In this document: positions 53,365 through 62,540 of the stretch, piece by piece
Position numbering within the stretch: position 1 is the first letter of the stretch
How the letters are laid out: each line of letters opens with the position of its first letter
Source of the DNA: Candidatus Thorarchaeota archaeon
GTDB lineage: Archaea > Asgardarchaeota > Thorarchaeia > Thorarchaeales > Thorarchaeaceae
Length of the DNA: 64,000 nucleotides
Direction: 5' to 3'
NCBI GenBank assembly: GCA_021498125.1
Contig: JAIZWL010000009.1
Span: 1-64,000 of the forward strand
The notes under the pieces: generated by a model
Database searches by the model: none
What the model saw: the letters and a program-made list of their open reading frames with translations, nothing else
What the model was told of the DNA's origin: nothing
Position numbers and translations under genes: made by a program

Positions 53365-56300
53365 GTGCAACAAAGATCTATTTTAGGACTGGCACTTGTT
53401 CTCGTGATGATTCTTCCGGCTTTTGTTGTGATGCCATTGGTCAATACTCGTAGTAACATGATATCTACTGAGAATATTGTCCATGGTGGAGTTCAGACCG
53501 CAGGAGCAAGATTATCAGGATATACAAACCATGTGCCAATTATTATTAGCAAGGCTCAGGATTTCATAACCCAAGGATGGCCCGGTTCAGGTACAGAACT
53601 AGATCCGTTCCTAATCTCAGGATTGAACATTACTTATGATGTGAATCTGGTGTCGATAAATATTACAAACACCGATGCTCATTTCAAGATTGTAGACTGT
53701 GTGATAAACCAGCTTTCGAGTTCATTTTATGCAATTTATCTTGCCAATGTTTCCCATGCATCGATTGAATACACGACCCTAGCTTCAAAGGGGGATGGGA
53801 TTTTCCTTTCCAATGCAACATCGACTAGAGTGATGAATACAGACTTGACTATAAATTCGTCTGGTTTTAATGCTGTCCGCATAATCTCATCTGATGATGT
53901 CGTAGTTCAAGATTGTGTTATCACTGCATCAAGTGGTCGTGCGGTTTATTTGACTGACTCGAATAACCTCTTAGTCAAAGATATTTCATTTGAGGGGTCG
54001 TTATCTTACTATGGAATATTTCTCTATAATTCCAATTCCACTTCCATAATGGGTTTTATTGCGGATACGACATTCACCATTGCCTATGCTTCATATGTTC
54101 GTGATTTCTCTATTACTGGCTCTGGCGGCACTAATCTTAACTACGGGGTTCGGCTGGATAATGCCCAAAATGTGACCATTTCCAACACGAATATTACTAG
54201 CAGTAGCTATGGTATCTATGTATTGGGGGGTGTGGTTTCAGATATTACTATTAAGGGTTGTCGTATCTCCTCGTCAAATAATTATGGAATTTATAGTGTT
54301 GTAAGTACAAATAATACCCAAATATTGAACAACAGGATCTTCTCATCACTGCATGGGATCATGCTTCAGTCTTCATTTGGTGTTTCGATAATCGGCAATA
54401 CCATTGAGGACATTAGTAAAGGGAAAGTGATGGTCCTATCTAACTCTCAAGATTTGGTATTGACAGACAATACAATCTCGCAAGTCAGTCTTGGTGAAGC
54501 AATCTACTTGTTTCATGTTGTCAATGCTACTGTTTCGAGAAACGCAATCTCACATGTTGCCACCTATGCAATATATGCAGATACAGTCAACGAAACAACG
54601 GTCATGGATAACACCATAACTGATGTAGACACTGGAATTTACTGTGACACCACGTACCAGTGGGACATTATTTCTAATACCGTTGAGTTAGCCACTAGCA
54701 CAGGCATATACGTCAGTAGTTCTGGTGATTTTAATGTGAGCTACAATACAGTATCTAACGTTGACAGTGAAGGAATCTACACGGATACTCTTACAGGTGA
54801 TCTCTTTGTTGTTGGCAATGATGTTTCGCAAACCGGGGATGCTGGCATCTATGTTTCAGACATTTCAAAACCCCTTGTAGAAAATAATACATTGAATCAG
54901 GTGTATGAGGGTATCTATGTATCCGCAGCTCCCAATTGTACAGTCCGTTTCAACCAGATCTGGGATGCAACCTATGCTGGAATCAATACTTGGATGATCT
55001 ATGACGGAAAGATATTGAACAACACCATTGGTGCTGGTCCTAAAATTGGCATCTATCTGATGTACGCTAATAATGCGACCATCTTTGGCAATACAATGAC
55101 AGAGTGTGGAATTTATTTTCCATTCGGCCACTCCTTGGCTTTCTATGTCTTGGACCTGTCTTATAACACAGTGAACGGGCTGCCTGTCTATTATGCCCTA
55201 AATCATAATGGGTTGACTATTGATGGGAACTCCTATGGTCAGATCTTTATTGTCAACTCAACGAACATTCTTGTTCAAAATGGTTCCTTCATAAATCCGA
55301 CAGTTGCTTTTCAAGCCCTTTACAGTGACTTTATCACGATTGATAAGATCCATGTTGAGTCCATTTATTTTGGCATTGGATTTGGGCACTGTAATAACTT
55401 GACCCTCACAAATCTGTATCTCAAAGGCAGTTCTGGGCGAATCGGAATTGAGTTATACACTACGATCAATGTGACAATCACCGAGGCTGCGCTTTATGAT
55501 TGGAGTCACACAACAGATGGTAATGGGATTTACGCATATTATGGTGAGGTGTTTACCCTGACCAATTTGACAATAGTTGGATCCTACTATGGTATCTATG
55601 CCTCGAATACTGATAATGTGACCCTTACAAATACGATAGTGAAGGATACTATATCTCGTGGTATTTATGCTGTCAGTTCAGAGTACTGGGAGGTCCATGA
55701 GAGTGAATTTTTGACGTCTCTCTATGGTATCTACCTCTACCTAGGTTCGACTCATTGGATCATCGACAACTCAAAATTCCTCTACAGTGGTTATGATGGG
55801 ATACGAAGCACATCTTCAACTGGTGATTATAATAACGTGACCAATTGTCTGTTTGAAGGTAATCGTGATGGTGCCTATATCTCCTCTGGAGATTACTGGG
55901 CATTCATTGGAAATACCTTCAGGTGGAACACGAGGTATGGACTGCATGTAACTGGAATGGCTGGTCCCGTTATCTATTCAAACACGTTCGTAGGTAACAT
56001 GGACGAGAATGGATATGATACTGGTACTCATTACTGGGACAATGGTGTTGACACTGGAAATGCATGGGATGATTATTCGGGTTCTGGTGCATATGATGTT
56101 CCTGGTGGTGGCGGTACTCAGGATCGCTATCCATCAAAGTATCTTCCTACATTCCCCATTGTAAGTATGCTTCCGGATGTATCTTATGCAGAGGGAACAG
56201 AACATTACCTCCTGACTTGGTACGCATATGATGACTATCTTGTCAGCTGGAATGTCACCAGAGATGGTCTTCTTTACGATCAGGGTGCATGGAACTTCCA

Positions 56301-57108
56301 CAATGTGACAGTTGACGTTGGTGGTCTTGCGTATGGTGATTACGCCTTTGAGGTAGCAATCCGCGATAGCGACGGAAACACAGTGTTCGATACCGTACAT
56401 GTCCATGTCTATGATGGGACCGAGCCACACATAGTGGCCCCCACAGTGATGCTTGCCTTCGTTGGTGGCAGCAACCAGTATCTGGTGTGGAACGTCAGCG
56501 ATCTGCATCCTGCGAACTATTCCATCAATGTGGACGATGTCTTTGTAGTCGGTGGTGATTGGACAACTGGTACAATTACCTTTGATGTCAGCGGTCTGAC
56601 AGTCGGTGATCACGATGTAGAACTGGAGCTTCGTGATATTGATCTCAATCAAGTCACCAGCACTGTGCTGGTACGGATGATCAGTGACACGACCAATCCC
56701 ACGATTGATTCACCCTCGGACGTGACAATCTATGCTGGCTCTTCAGGCAATATCATTGTGTGGACGCCAAGTGATCTCTATCCTGACAGGTATGAGATCA
56801 CTATGAATGGGTCTGCTATGACAATCGGTGACTGGAACGGTGAAGTGATAATCCTGAGTCTTGATGGCCTTGATGTGGGTGTGTATCAGTTCACAATAAC
56901 GGTCTACGATGGCGCAGGAAACAGTGCTTCCGACTCCGTCACAGTTACTGTGATTGCGGCGTCTTGGTCTACTGGTGTTGTGCCAACAACTACTACAACA
57001 ACCTTGCCGCTCTTCGATAATGCACTTGCAGTCATTGCACTTGCCGCAGGCGCAGGCATAGTAGTTGTCATAGTTGTGCTCTACTTCTTGAAGAAACGTA
57101 GAGCTTGA
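53365..57108 (+). CDS. Surface beta-helix (NosD-like) protein B with Ig-like repeats
   Basis: This 1247-residue protein is a full-length paralogue of surface protein A, with the same order: signal segment, GWPGSGTELDPFLI, beta-helix repeats with INITNT-like rungs, three Ig-like repeats (D-LHP and D-LYP turns), a Thr-rich linker, one membrane helix and KKRRA. Differences are spread along the helix, so the two copies are not a recent duplication. GAGGTG at 53353-53358 fits GTG 53365; GTG 53356 is an alternative. Ligand unknown. A hairpin terminator follows directly. Confidence 0.88.
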   Translation: MQQRSILGLALVLVMILPAFVVMPLVNTRSNMISTENIVHGGVQTAGARLSGYTNHVPIIISKAQDFITQGWPGSGTELDPFLISGLNITYDVNLVSINITNTDAHFKIVDCVINQLSSSFYAIYLANVSHASIEYTTLASKGDGIFLSNATSTRVMNTDLTINSSGFNAVRIISSDDVVVQDCVITASSGRAVYLTDSNNLLVKDISFEGSLSYYGIFLYNSNSTSIMGFIADTTFTIAYASYVRDFSITGSGGTNLNYGVRLDNAQNVTISNTNITSSSYGIYVLGGVVSDITIKGCRISSSNNYGIYSVVSTNNTQILNNRIFSSLHGIMLQSSFGVSIIGNTIEDISKGKVMVLSNSQDLVLTDNTISQVSLGEAIYLFHVVNATVSRNAISHVATYAIYADTVNETTVMDNTITDVDTGIYCDTTYQWDIISNTVELATSTGIYVSSSGDFNVSYNTVSNVDSEGIYTDTLTGDLFVVGNDVSQTGDAGIYVSDISKPLVENNTLNQVYEGIYVSAAPNCTVRFNQIWDATYAGINTWMIYDGKILNNTIGAGPKIGIYLMYANNATIFGNTMTECGIYFPFGHSLAFYVLDLSYNTVNGLPVYYALNHNGLTIDGNSYGQIFIVNSTNILVQNGSFINPTVAFQALYSDFITIDKIHVESIYFGIGFGHCNNLTLTNLYLKGSSGRIGIELYTTINVTITEAALYDWSHTTDGNGIYAYYGEVFTLTNLTIVGSYYGIYASNTDNVTLTNTIVKDTISRGIYAVSSEYWEVHESEFLTSLYGIYLYLGSTHWIIDNSKFLYSGYDGIRSTSSTGDYNNVTNCLFEGNRDGAYISSGDYWAFIGNTFRWNTRYGLHVTGMAGPVIYSNTFVGNMDENGYDTGTHYWDNGVDTGNAWDDYSGSGAYDVPGGGGTQDRYPSKYLPTFPIVSMLPDVSYAEGTEHYLLTWYAYDDYLVSWNVTRDGLLYDQGAWNFHNVTVDVGGLAYGDYAFEVAIRDSDGNTVFDTVHVHVYDGTEPHIVAPTVMLAFVGGSNQYLVWNVSDLHPANYSINVDDVFVVGGDWTTGTITFDVSGLTVGDHDVELELRDIDLNQVTSTVLVRMISDTTNPTIDSPSDVTIYAGSSGNIIVWTPSDLYPDRYEITMNGSAMTIGDWNGEVIILSLDGLDVGVYQFTITVYDGAGNSASDSVTVTVIAASWSTGVVPTTTTTTLPLFDNALAVIALAAGAGIVVVIVVLYFLKKRRA

Positions 57109-57120
57109 GCAATATCTGCT

Positions 57121-57142
57121 GCTTGGGATCCGAATCCCAAGC
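57121..57142 (+). terminator. Hairpin terminator after surface protein B
   Basis: GCTTGGGAT and ATCCCAAGC make a perfect 9-base stem with a 4-base loop, followed by CCCCTTCTTTTTTT. The arrangement equals that after surface protein A. Confidence 0.8.
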
Positions 57143-57209
57143 GGTCCCCTTCTTTTTTTACTTGAACCATTTTTCAGATGCAGTGCAGGTTATAGACTTC
57201 TCTTGGTTC

Positions 57210-58592
57210 TCAGGTGACCTTTGGGAATCGAATGGTGACACTTGCTCCCTGTTCTGGATGATTCGCAACCCGGTCTGAGATTGTGATGTACGCACCGAAC
57301 TTGTTTGCAATAATTTTGGCCTGAAGCAGACCGATTCCCCCAAATCTTCGTGCGGAGTCAAATATTATGGTCTTTTCATCATCTGTGATCCCCTTTCCAT
57401 TATCAGAGATGATGCATTCATGACCCATTGATGTTTCACGTATTTCGATCCAGACTCTTTTGTCTTTTCTGGAATTATGAATGATTGCGTTTTCAAGGAT
57501 GATTGAAAAGATACGTGGAGCATAGCGATTTGCGTGGATGATGATATCTTCCTGTGGTCGCTGAAACTCAAAGTGGGCATTAGGATACATTGTCTCAAAC
57601 TGTCTAACACTTTCATCCACGATCTTGGTGAGCGAGACCTCTTCTAAGGGATACTCTTCCAGTCCGTTGAGAGTCCTTGCCTTGCTTACTAGTCTACTGA
57701 TCCTGTCAATGGCATCCTCAATAATCTTCCGTCTGGCAATCGCATCACTTTCATTCTCATCCTGCAATGCGATCCCGAATTCAAGTGCCTGTAGGAGGTT
57801 GGCCACATCGTGTGAGAGCACATCTAAGAATAATTGAGCTGCCTCTTTTGCGCGGATCTTCTCAGTGAAATCTATGGCAACATGAAAGATGTGTTGCAGT
57901 TTCCCAGAATCGTCGAAGGCAGGAATAGTAGACACTTTGAATAGTCTTCCAAGCTGGTCGATCTCATCATTGGAGATCTCTGGGTGGAGACTGCGGAGGA
58001 CAGCATCAACGGGGCAATTAGATATAGGCTCATCTGTATGATGAAACACACTAAAGCACTTCTTGCCAATAAGATCGGTTTCGGCCTCAAAACCAAAAGT
58101 TTCCAGCAAGACTCGATTCGCACCGCGAATTGTGTGACTTGGATCGACTATCATGGTGGGGTACCCAAGAGCGTCAAATATGGTACGCCATTGGAACTCC
58201 TTTATGCGGTTGACATATTCAGCAGGTAAGATCCCCAATTGATGAGCAAGGATGGCAGTACCAACATGAACGCCACCTTGAAGAAGTGGAAAAATGACAA
58301 CTTCCCAACTTATGTTATTTTCAGTCACCTCAATGCTCCTCTGTGGGATTCTCAGTCGTACCGCATTCTTTACTTTGGGTATGGCGCATAATTGTGAGAG
58401 AAATGGATACTCTAGTTCATCAAGTCTGTGTCCTATGATCTCGAATTTTGAGGTATTGAGTGCCTTCAGTGCCGCAGTATTGGCCCAACCTACCACCATA
58501 TCTTGATCTAAGAGAAGAATGATGTCTTCAAGGTATTCCAATAATACCTCTCTCAGATTTTGGACAAGTCTTTCAGTACTATCATCCAACAT
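57210..58592 (-). CDS. PAS-domain sensor histidine kinase (cytoplasmic)
   Basis: This 460-residue protein has two PAS domains (about 15-115 and 135-245), a histidine in LDVLSHDVANLL (H261), then an N-box (ENAIIHNS), DNGKGI and GGIGLLQAK. The second PAS domain has C179 and C193, as in archaeal PAS proteins of this type. There are no membrane helices. No response regulator is adjacent, so its partner is elsewhere or it acts through the unusual archaeal two-component network. It converges on the surface protein B gene and diverges from the next gene. Confidence 0.9.
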   Translation of the reverse strand: MLDDSTERLVQNLREVLLEYLEDIILLLDQDMVVGWANTAALKALNTSKFEIIGHRLDELEYPFLSQLCAIPKVKNAVRLRIPQRSIEVTENNISWEVVIFPLLQGGVHVGTAILAHQLGILPAEYVNRIKEFQWRTIFDALGYPTMIVDPSHTIRGANRVLLETFGFEAETDLIGKKCFSVFHHTDEPISNCPVDAVLRSLHPEISNDEIDQLGRLFKVSTIPAFDDSGKLQHIFHVAIDFTEKIRAKEAAQLFLDVLSHDVANLLQALEFGIALQDENESDAIARRKIIEDAIDRISRLVSKARTLNGLEEYPLEEVSLTKIVDESVRQFETMYPNAHFEFQRPQEDIIIHANRYAPRIFSIILENAIIHNSRKDKRVWIEIRETSMGHECIISDNGKGITDDEKTIIFDSARRFGGIGLLQAKIIANKFGAYITISDRVANHPEQGASVTIRFPKVT

Positions 58593-58686
58593 TGCCCATC
58601 CCTATTACAGTATATCCTCTCTTTTCTATTTCCCATTCAATATTAAATCAATTGTGGGTGTTTCATTTTCGAATCTTACGGTAATC

Positions 58687-58693
58687 CTATAAC
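58687..58693 (+). promoter_or_regulatory. TATA-like box of the 288-residue gene
   Basis: CTATAAC lies about 26 bases before ATG 58716, so the mRNA should be leaderless. No ribosome site is visible. Confidence 0.45.
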
Positions 58694-58715
58694 TGCAATT
58701 GTCATATTCTCCCTG

Positions 58716-59582
58716 ATGATGAAGATGTCTGATGATGAAAAACGTGGTGGCAAGATCGTCTTTCGAAGATTTGCTCAGGATCTTTATAGAACAGGACTAC
58801 ACTCTGACGAGATTGGGATTCGGCAGATTGACCAGTGGCGTTCCAAGAGTAGGCAATTTACAGCAGATGCTGATGTCATTGGTAAGATTCTGGAATCATC
58901 GTTTGAAGATGACTCCCGAAAGTTGAGTCCACTAGAGAAAGTTGGTTTCATTATTCTTCGACAATCGACTTGGGATCAGGCTTCCGATCCGTTGTCTCGA
59001 CGGTTTGTCATCAAACTGTTCTCTCAGTCGGGTCGTTGGCTCGCTACTGCTGAAGAGATGGTGGCCGATGAGCTGGCTAATAGCTATGCATCAGGGATTC
59101 CCCTTCTGTCTCTTGCGATCATGACCTCGGAAAATGAGATCGTTACTTACGTTCGGCAAATGCGTCGTCGGGCCGGAGCATCTGAGGCTTATGGCTTCTT
59201 CATCGCCGGTCCCAGTGGTGATTTTGAGGTGTTCAGCATCGAGGGCAAGCGCGGAACCCTAGGAGATGACTTTCGTGTCCTTCTCTTAAGCGGAAATAGT
59301 GCCGAGGTTGCAGAGATCGATAGTAAATTTGCGGATGTGGGTGGAGAATTTATTGTGTCAGTGAAGGACCGCATACTTGCCGAAAACGACTGGTTCTGTA
59401 GAATTCTCCAATGTTTTTCGGTCTTTGTTCGCTATCGGAAAAAGGTTAGGTCACGTGTTGCAGATCTGATGGATGCCTGGAGACTCGGAAAATACCAGCC
59501 ACGTCAGCACAGGTTTGAATTGACACTTCTTGCAAATCCGCGGCGACTCACACTGAAACCTCGTGAGCTTGAAGAGGTATAA
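58716..59582 (+). CDS. Hypothetical protein with possible tubby/LURP-one-like beta domain
   Basis: I do not recognise this 288-residue soluble protein. The first 130 residues are helical and charged. Residues about 155-265 form an alternating strand pattern (DFEVFSIEGKR, DDFRVLLLSG, GGEFIVSVKD, CRILQCFSVFVRYRKK) that recalls the LURP-one/tubby-like barrel. This is weak. The C-terminus is basic. A TATA-like box gives a leaderless start. It diverges from the histidine kinase gene. Confidence 0.6.
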   Translation: MMKMSDDEKRGGKIVFRRFAQDLYRTGLHSDEIGIRQIDQWRSKSRQFTADADVIGKILESSFEDDSRKLSPLEKVGFIILRQSTWDQASDPLSRRFVIKLFSQSGRWLATAEEMVADELANSYASGIPLLSLAIMTSENEIVTYVRQMRRRAGASEAYGFFIAGPSGDFEVFSIEGKRGTLGDDFRVLLLSGNSAEVAEIDSKFADVGGEFIVSVKDRILAENDWFCRILQCFSVFVRYRKKVRSRVADLMDAWRLGKYQPRQHRFELTLLANPRRLTLKPRELEEV

Positions 59583-59875
59583 CAGTTCTCAGCAGATTTG
59601 GTCCATGTCAACTTCGCATCTAGTGGCGAGTTCCTTAGTACGAATCAAAGATAGGCGGCTAGTTGGGCCTCGGAACTAATATAATCTCGTAAACATTCTT
59701 TCGAAGATGTCTACATTGAAAGTTGATACAATTTCGTTCAGGATCGTAATCCCCACTTTTTATTTTTCGAATATGTGTTAAATAGTGTATACAGGATACA
59801 AACGATTTGGAGAATCTTGTTTCTATAGGAAAACTTTATCCCTTTTTGGAGAACTTGAAACTGAGGTGTGTGCTT
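59583..59875. other. Intergenic region before the third surface gene
   Basis: This 293-base AT-rich gap contains GTGTTAAATAGTG near 59774 as a possible TATA region and GAGGTG at 59863-59868 before the ATG. The open frame can be extended to a TTG at 59807, but there is no supporting ribosome site. The 23-base element of the other surface genes is absent here. Confidence 0.4.
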
Positions 59876-62266
59876 ATGCAAATACACAGAAATAAAATGC
59901 TATTATTCACACTTGTTATTGTGTCATTAATGCTTGGAACCTCTTTTATGACCGTAGATGCGGTTGCGGTTCCCTATGTATACCAAACTGGATCCCAGAG
60001 TCTCTCTACTGCCTCTGATGGGAGCATCTATACGGTTCTTCCAGCAGATAACCCCCTAATATGGCCTCACTTGACTTTGGCTCACAGTACTGATTTTAGT
60101 TATAAAACATTTTCCTACTATCTTCATTCTTGGACATATTCATCTAGCTCTTACAAGGGTCCTGCAAACAGGAGCGTTGACTTTTCTACAACGATTGGTG
60201 ATTCTTCTGGGTGGCTCGATGGAGGTACAAGATTACCCGTCTTTTGGAAGTTTACGAATCAGTCGAATGATCTCTCTGCAACTCTAAACTGGCGTATGCG
60301 AGAGTTTCCCCTTGCAGTTGGACAGAATACGACAACCGTTCTTGAAACTAATTCGATCAACATAGGCTTGCTCAATGTGACCGAAAAAGCCGAATACTAC
60401 TATGTTACAATCGAGAATCAAAATGATAATTGCATGTTTTATATTGGTATCATTGGACCACAGGGCAAGTTCCTAATAGAGTGGGGGGTTAACAGAGGGG
60501 ATACTATTATAATTCCACTACAATTCGTTGGAATCGGTCTATATCGAGTGCTTATCTGGGCCGATGCGTCTTCTACATCCTTTGTTACAACGACCATCTC
60601 AGTGGATGCGATCACACCCATCGAGCTGCCAGTGAATCAATTGACTCAAGGCGTACTATCGGGAAGTGAGTGGGTCGTTGATCAGAAGTCGGGTGATATC
60701 ATTTATGAAGAGCAGGTGCCTACTGCATATACTTTCAAGATCACTTCTCCTTACGGTCTTCCCGGAAAACTCAGGTATTCCTTTAATTATCCTGAACTAC
60801 AAGATGGTACCTATGAAATTCACGAACCAACGATATTAGTGACGGCAAATATCTCAACTAGTTTCTTGGGACTGGCAAGCATCTATGGGGAAACTTTGAA
60901 TCCCGATTATGGCGAATGGTTATATCAGTCGTACAATAATCAGAGCTACTATGTCACTATTATGGGAATGGATAACATCATGTTCTCAGTAATGAACGAG
61001 TACCCTGAAGTCAGCGAATTACCAATTAATACGAATTTCTTCATGGATGCAGCCTTTTCTACAGAAGACTACTTTTGCTACATGCTTCATCTTGGTGAGG
61101 ATTCCCTTGTTATAATCAACTCTACAGAATATAATGGCGGTTTTAGTTGGTCAGCGCACACTTACTATAATGGAAGATATACTAGAACCCCTATACCAGA
61201 TTCTTCTGCTTTTTCCAATGCGGGGATAGCATATCTTCCAGCTGGGGACTATCTTATAATGGCAACACCTCAAGGACCCGATTCTAATGGCTTCTATAAG
61301 GTCACGGTTGGTCCTATCATTGATGGAACTGGACTCTATTCTGTTGCAGATTCGTCAGTGATTGGTGTTAGAGTCAATGCAGATATTCTCAATCATTATG
61401 CTGTTAATGTCAGCCTTATGACCAATGATAATGTCAGTGTGACGACAAAGATCAACTTGTTTAGTGAAACTGGGCGGTCAATCACTTCTACTACCCCGAC
61501 ACTGGGCCACGTCCAAAATGGTTTTGGCTGGACTGCAGTTGGAGCAAACTTCTCCACATTGGAATGCGGTCTCATGACAAGCCGTTCGTTAGATGATGGA
61601 GGATTGATCATTGCTCTCAAGCCTTACGATACAAAGAATACTACCACTGGTGCTCCTACAAATGAACTGCCCGGCAAAGTACACACTTTCGATGTTGATT
61701 TTGTTGATTATATGAGTGAAGCATTCAATGGCACAGTGACCTTAGATGCCACCTCTGGTTCTGGTTTCCGTTCTGTCCCCTTAGAGGAGCCACAGGACTC
61801 ATCCGAGTCTTATGTGTTCCAGTTAACTCTGAAAGCAGACCAGTGGTACAACGTTTCAGTCCGGACCGCCGATGTCACTTCTATTTCTATGAGTCTCTTC
61901 CAAGACTTTAATGGTCGAATCCAGACCCTAACATGGAGTTACTTGGATGACACTATGATTGGTTCAGTCAGTGATATGGGCCTTCAGATTCCATCGATAG
62001 GTACGGATGCTGTACTTGTTGTAGCAATTGATAGAAATGCAGGTGTAGATACAGGTTCTTTGAACATCACACTTACAGAGATGCTTACGAACGTGATCAT
62101 TCTCCCTGCTGATTTGCTAAATCTGGCCTATCCAGTATCTTCGGGAACAACCTTTGTGCCGACCGACTGGCTTGCTCAGAATGGGCTTGTCTTGGTTGCA
62201 GGTGCAGGTGTTGCTGTTGCGGCTGTGGTCATTGTTTTAGTTGTTCTCAAGAAACGTCGTCCATAG
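59876..62266 (+). CDS. Surface protein with signal peptide and C-terminal anchor, unknown function
   Basis: This 796-residue protein begins with a classic signal peptide (basic MQIHRNK, hydrophobic core, VDAVA) and ends with a membrane helix and KKRRP, like the other surface proteins. The middle is beta rich with many aromatic residues and NxS/T sites, and parts such as YLPAGDYLIMATPQGPDSNGFYKV look like pre-peptidase C-terminal-type domains. I see no catalytic motif. ATG 59876 has GAGGTG seven bases upstream, which settles the start against an upstream TTG. A terminator follows. Confidence 0.8.
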   Translation: MQIHRNKMLLFTLVIVSLMLGTSFMTVDAVAVPYVYQTGSQSLSTASDGSIYTVLPADNPLIWPHLTLAHSTDFSYKTFSYYLHSWTYSSSSYKGPANRSVDFSTTIGDSSGWLDGGTRLPVFWKFTNQSNDLSATLNWRMREFPLAVGQNTTTVLETNSINIGLLNVTEKAEYYYVTIENQNDNCMFYIGIIGPQGKFLIEWGVNRGDTIIIPLQFVGIGLYRVLIWADASSTSFVTTTISVDAITPIELPVNQLTQGVLSGSEWVVDQKSGDIIYEEQVPTAYTFKITSPYGLPGKLRYSFNYPELQDGTYEIHEPTILVTANISTSFLGLASIYGETLNPDYGEWLYQSYNNQSYYVTIMGMDNIMFSVMNEYPEVSELPINTNFFMDAAFSTEDYFCYMLHLGEDSLVIINSTEYNGGFSWSAHTYYNGRYTRTPIPDSSAFSNAGIAYLPAGDYLIMATPQGPDSNGFYKVTVGPIIDGTGLYSVADSSVIGVRVNADILNHYAVNVSLMTNDNVSVTTKINLFSETGRSITSTTPTLGHVQNGFGWTAVGANFSTLECGLMTSRSLDDGGLIIALKPYDTKNTTTGAPTNELPGKVHTFDVDFVDYMSEAFNGTVTLDATSGSGFRSVPLEEPQDSSESYVFQLTLKADQWYNVSVRTADVTSISMSLFQDFNGRIQTLTWSYLDDTMIGSVSDMGLQIPSIGTDAVLVVAIDRNAGVDTGSLNITLTEMLTNVIILPADLLNLAYPVSSGTTFVPTDWLAQNGLVLVAGAGVAVAAVVIVLVVLKKRRP

Positions 62267-62286
62267 AGTATTGTTTTTAATCTGGT

Positions 62287-62303
62287 GAGGGAATTTTTCC
62301 CTC
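62287..62303 (+). terminator. Hairpin terminator after the third surface gene
   Basis: GAGGGAA and TTCCCTC form a perfect 7-base stem with a 3-base loop, followed by TCCCCTTCTTTTTTT. It is the same type of structure as after the other surface genes. Confidence 0.75.
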
Positions 62304-62470
62304 TCCCCTTCTTTTTTTCTCTTGTGAAGCACTTCTATTAGTGACGTGAACGTGTTAGTGGATACACAATGACATTCATCATTAAGTTATGTGCAATTAT
62401 GAATCAACAAGAGTTACTGGTCCCATTCCTAAAATGCAGGAAGGAAGGAATCTGCGCCACCATGACCATG

Positions 62471-62493
62471 GGCCGCCATCTAATTCGGCGGCC
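62471..62493 (-). terminator. GC-rich hairpin after aspA
   Basis: GGCCGCC and GGCGGCC pair around a 9-base loop, 47 bases after the aspA stop. The T-rich flank lies on the plus-strand side, so its use as a terminator of aspA is doubtful. Confidence 0.35.
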
Positions 62494-62540
62494 TAAACAC
62501 ATCTTTTTCTCGACTAATTGGCAATGGATGACTAATGTGG

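Noticed and set aside
59807-59875. Extension of the third surface protein from a TTG
   Set aside because: It would put 23 non-signal residues before a clear signal peptide, and GAGGTG supports ATG 59876.
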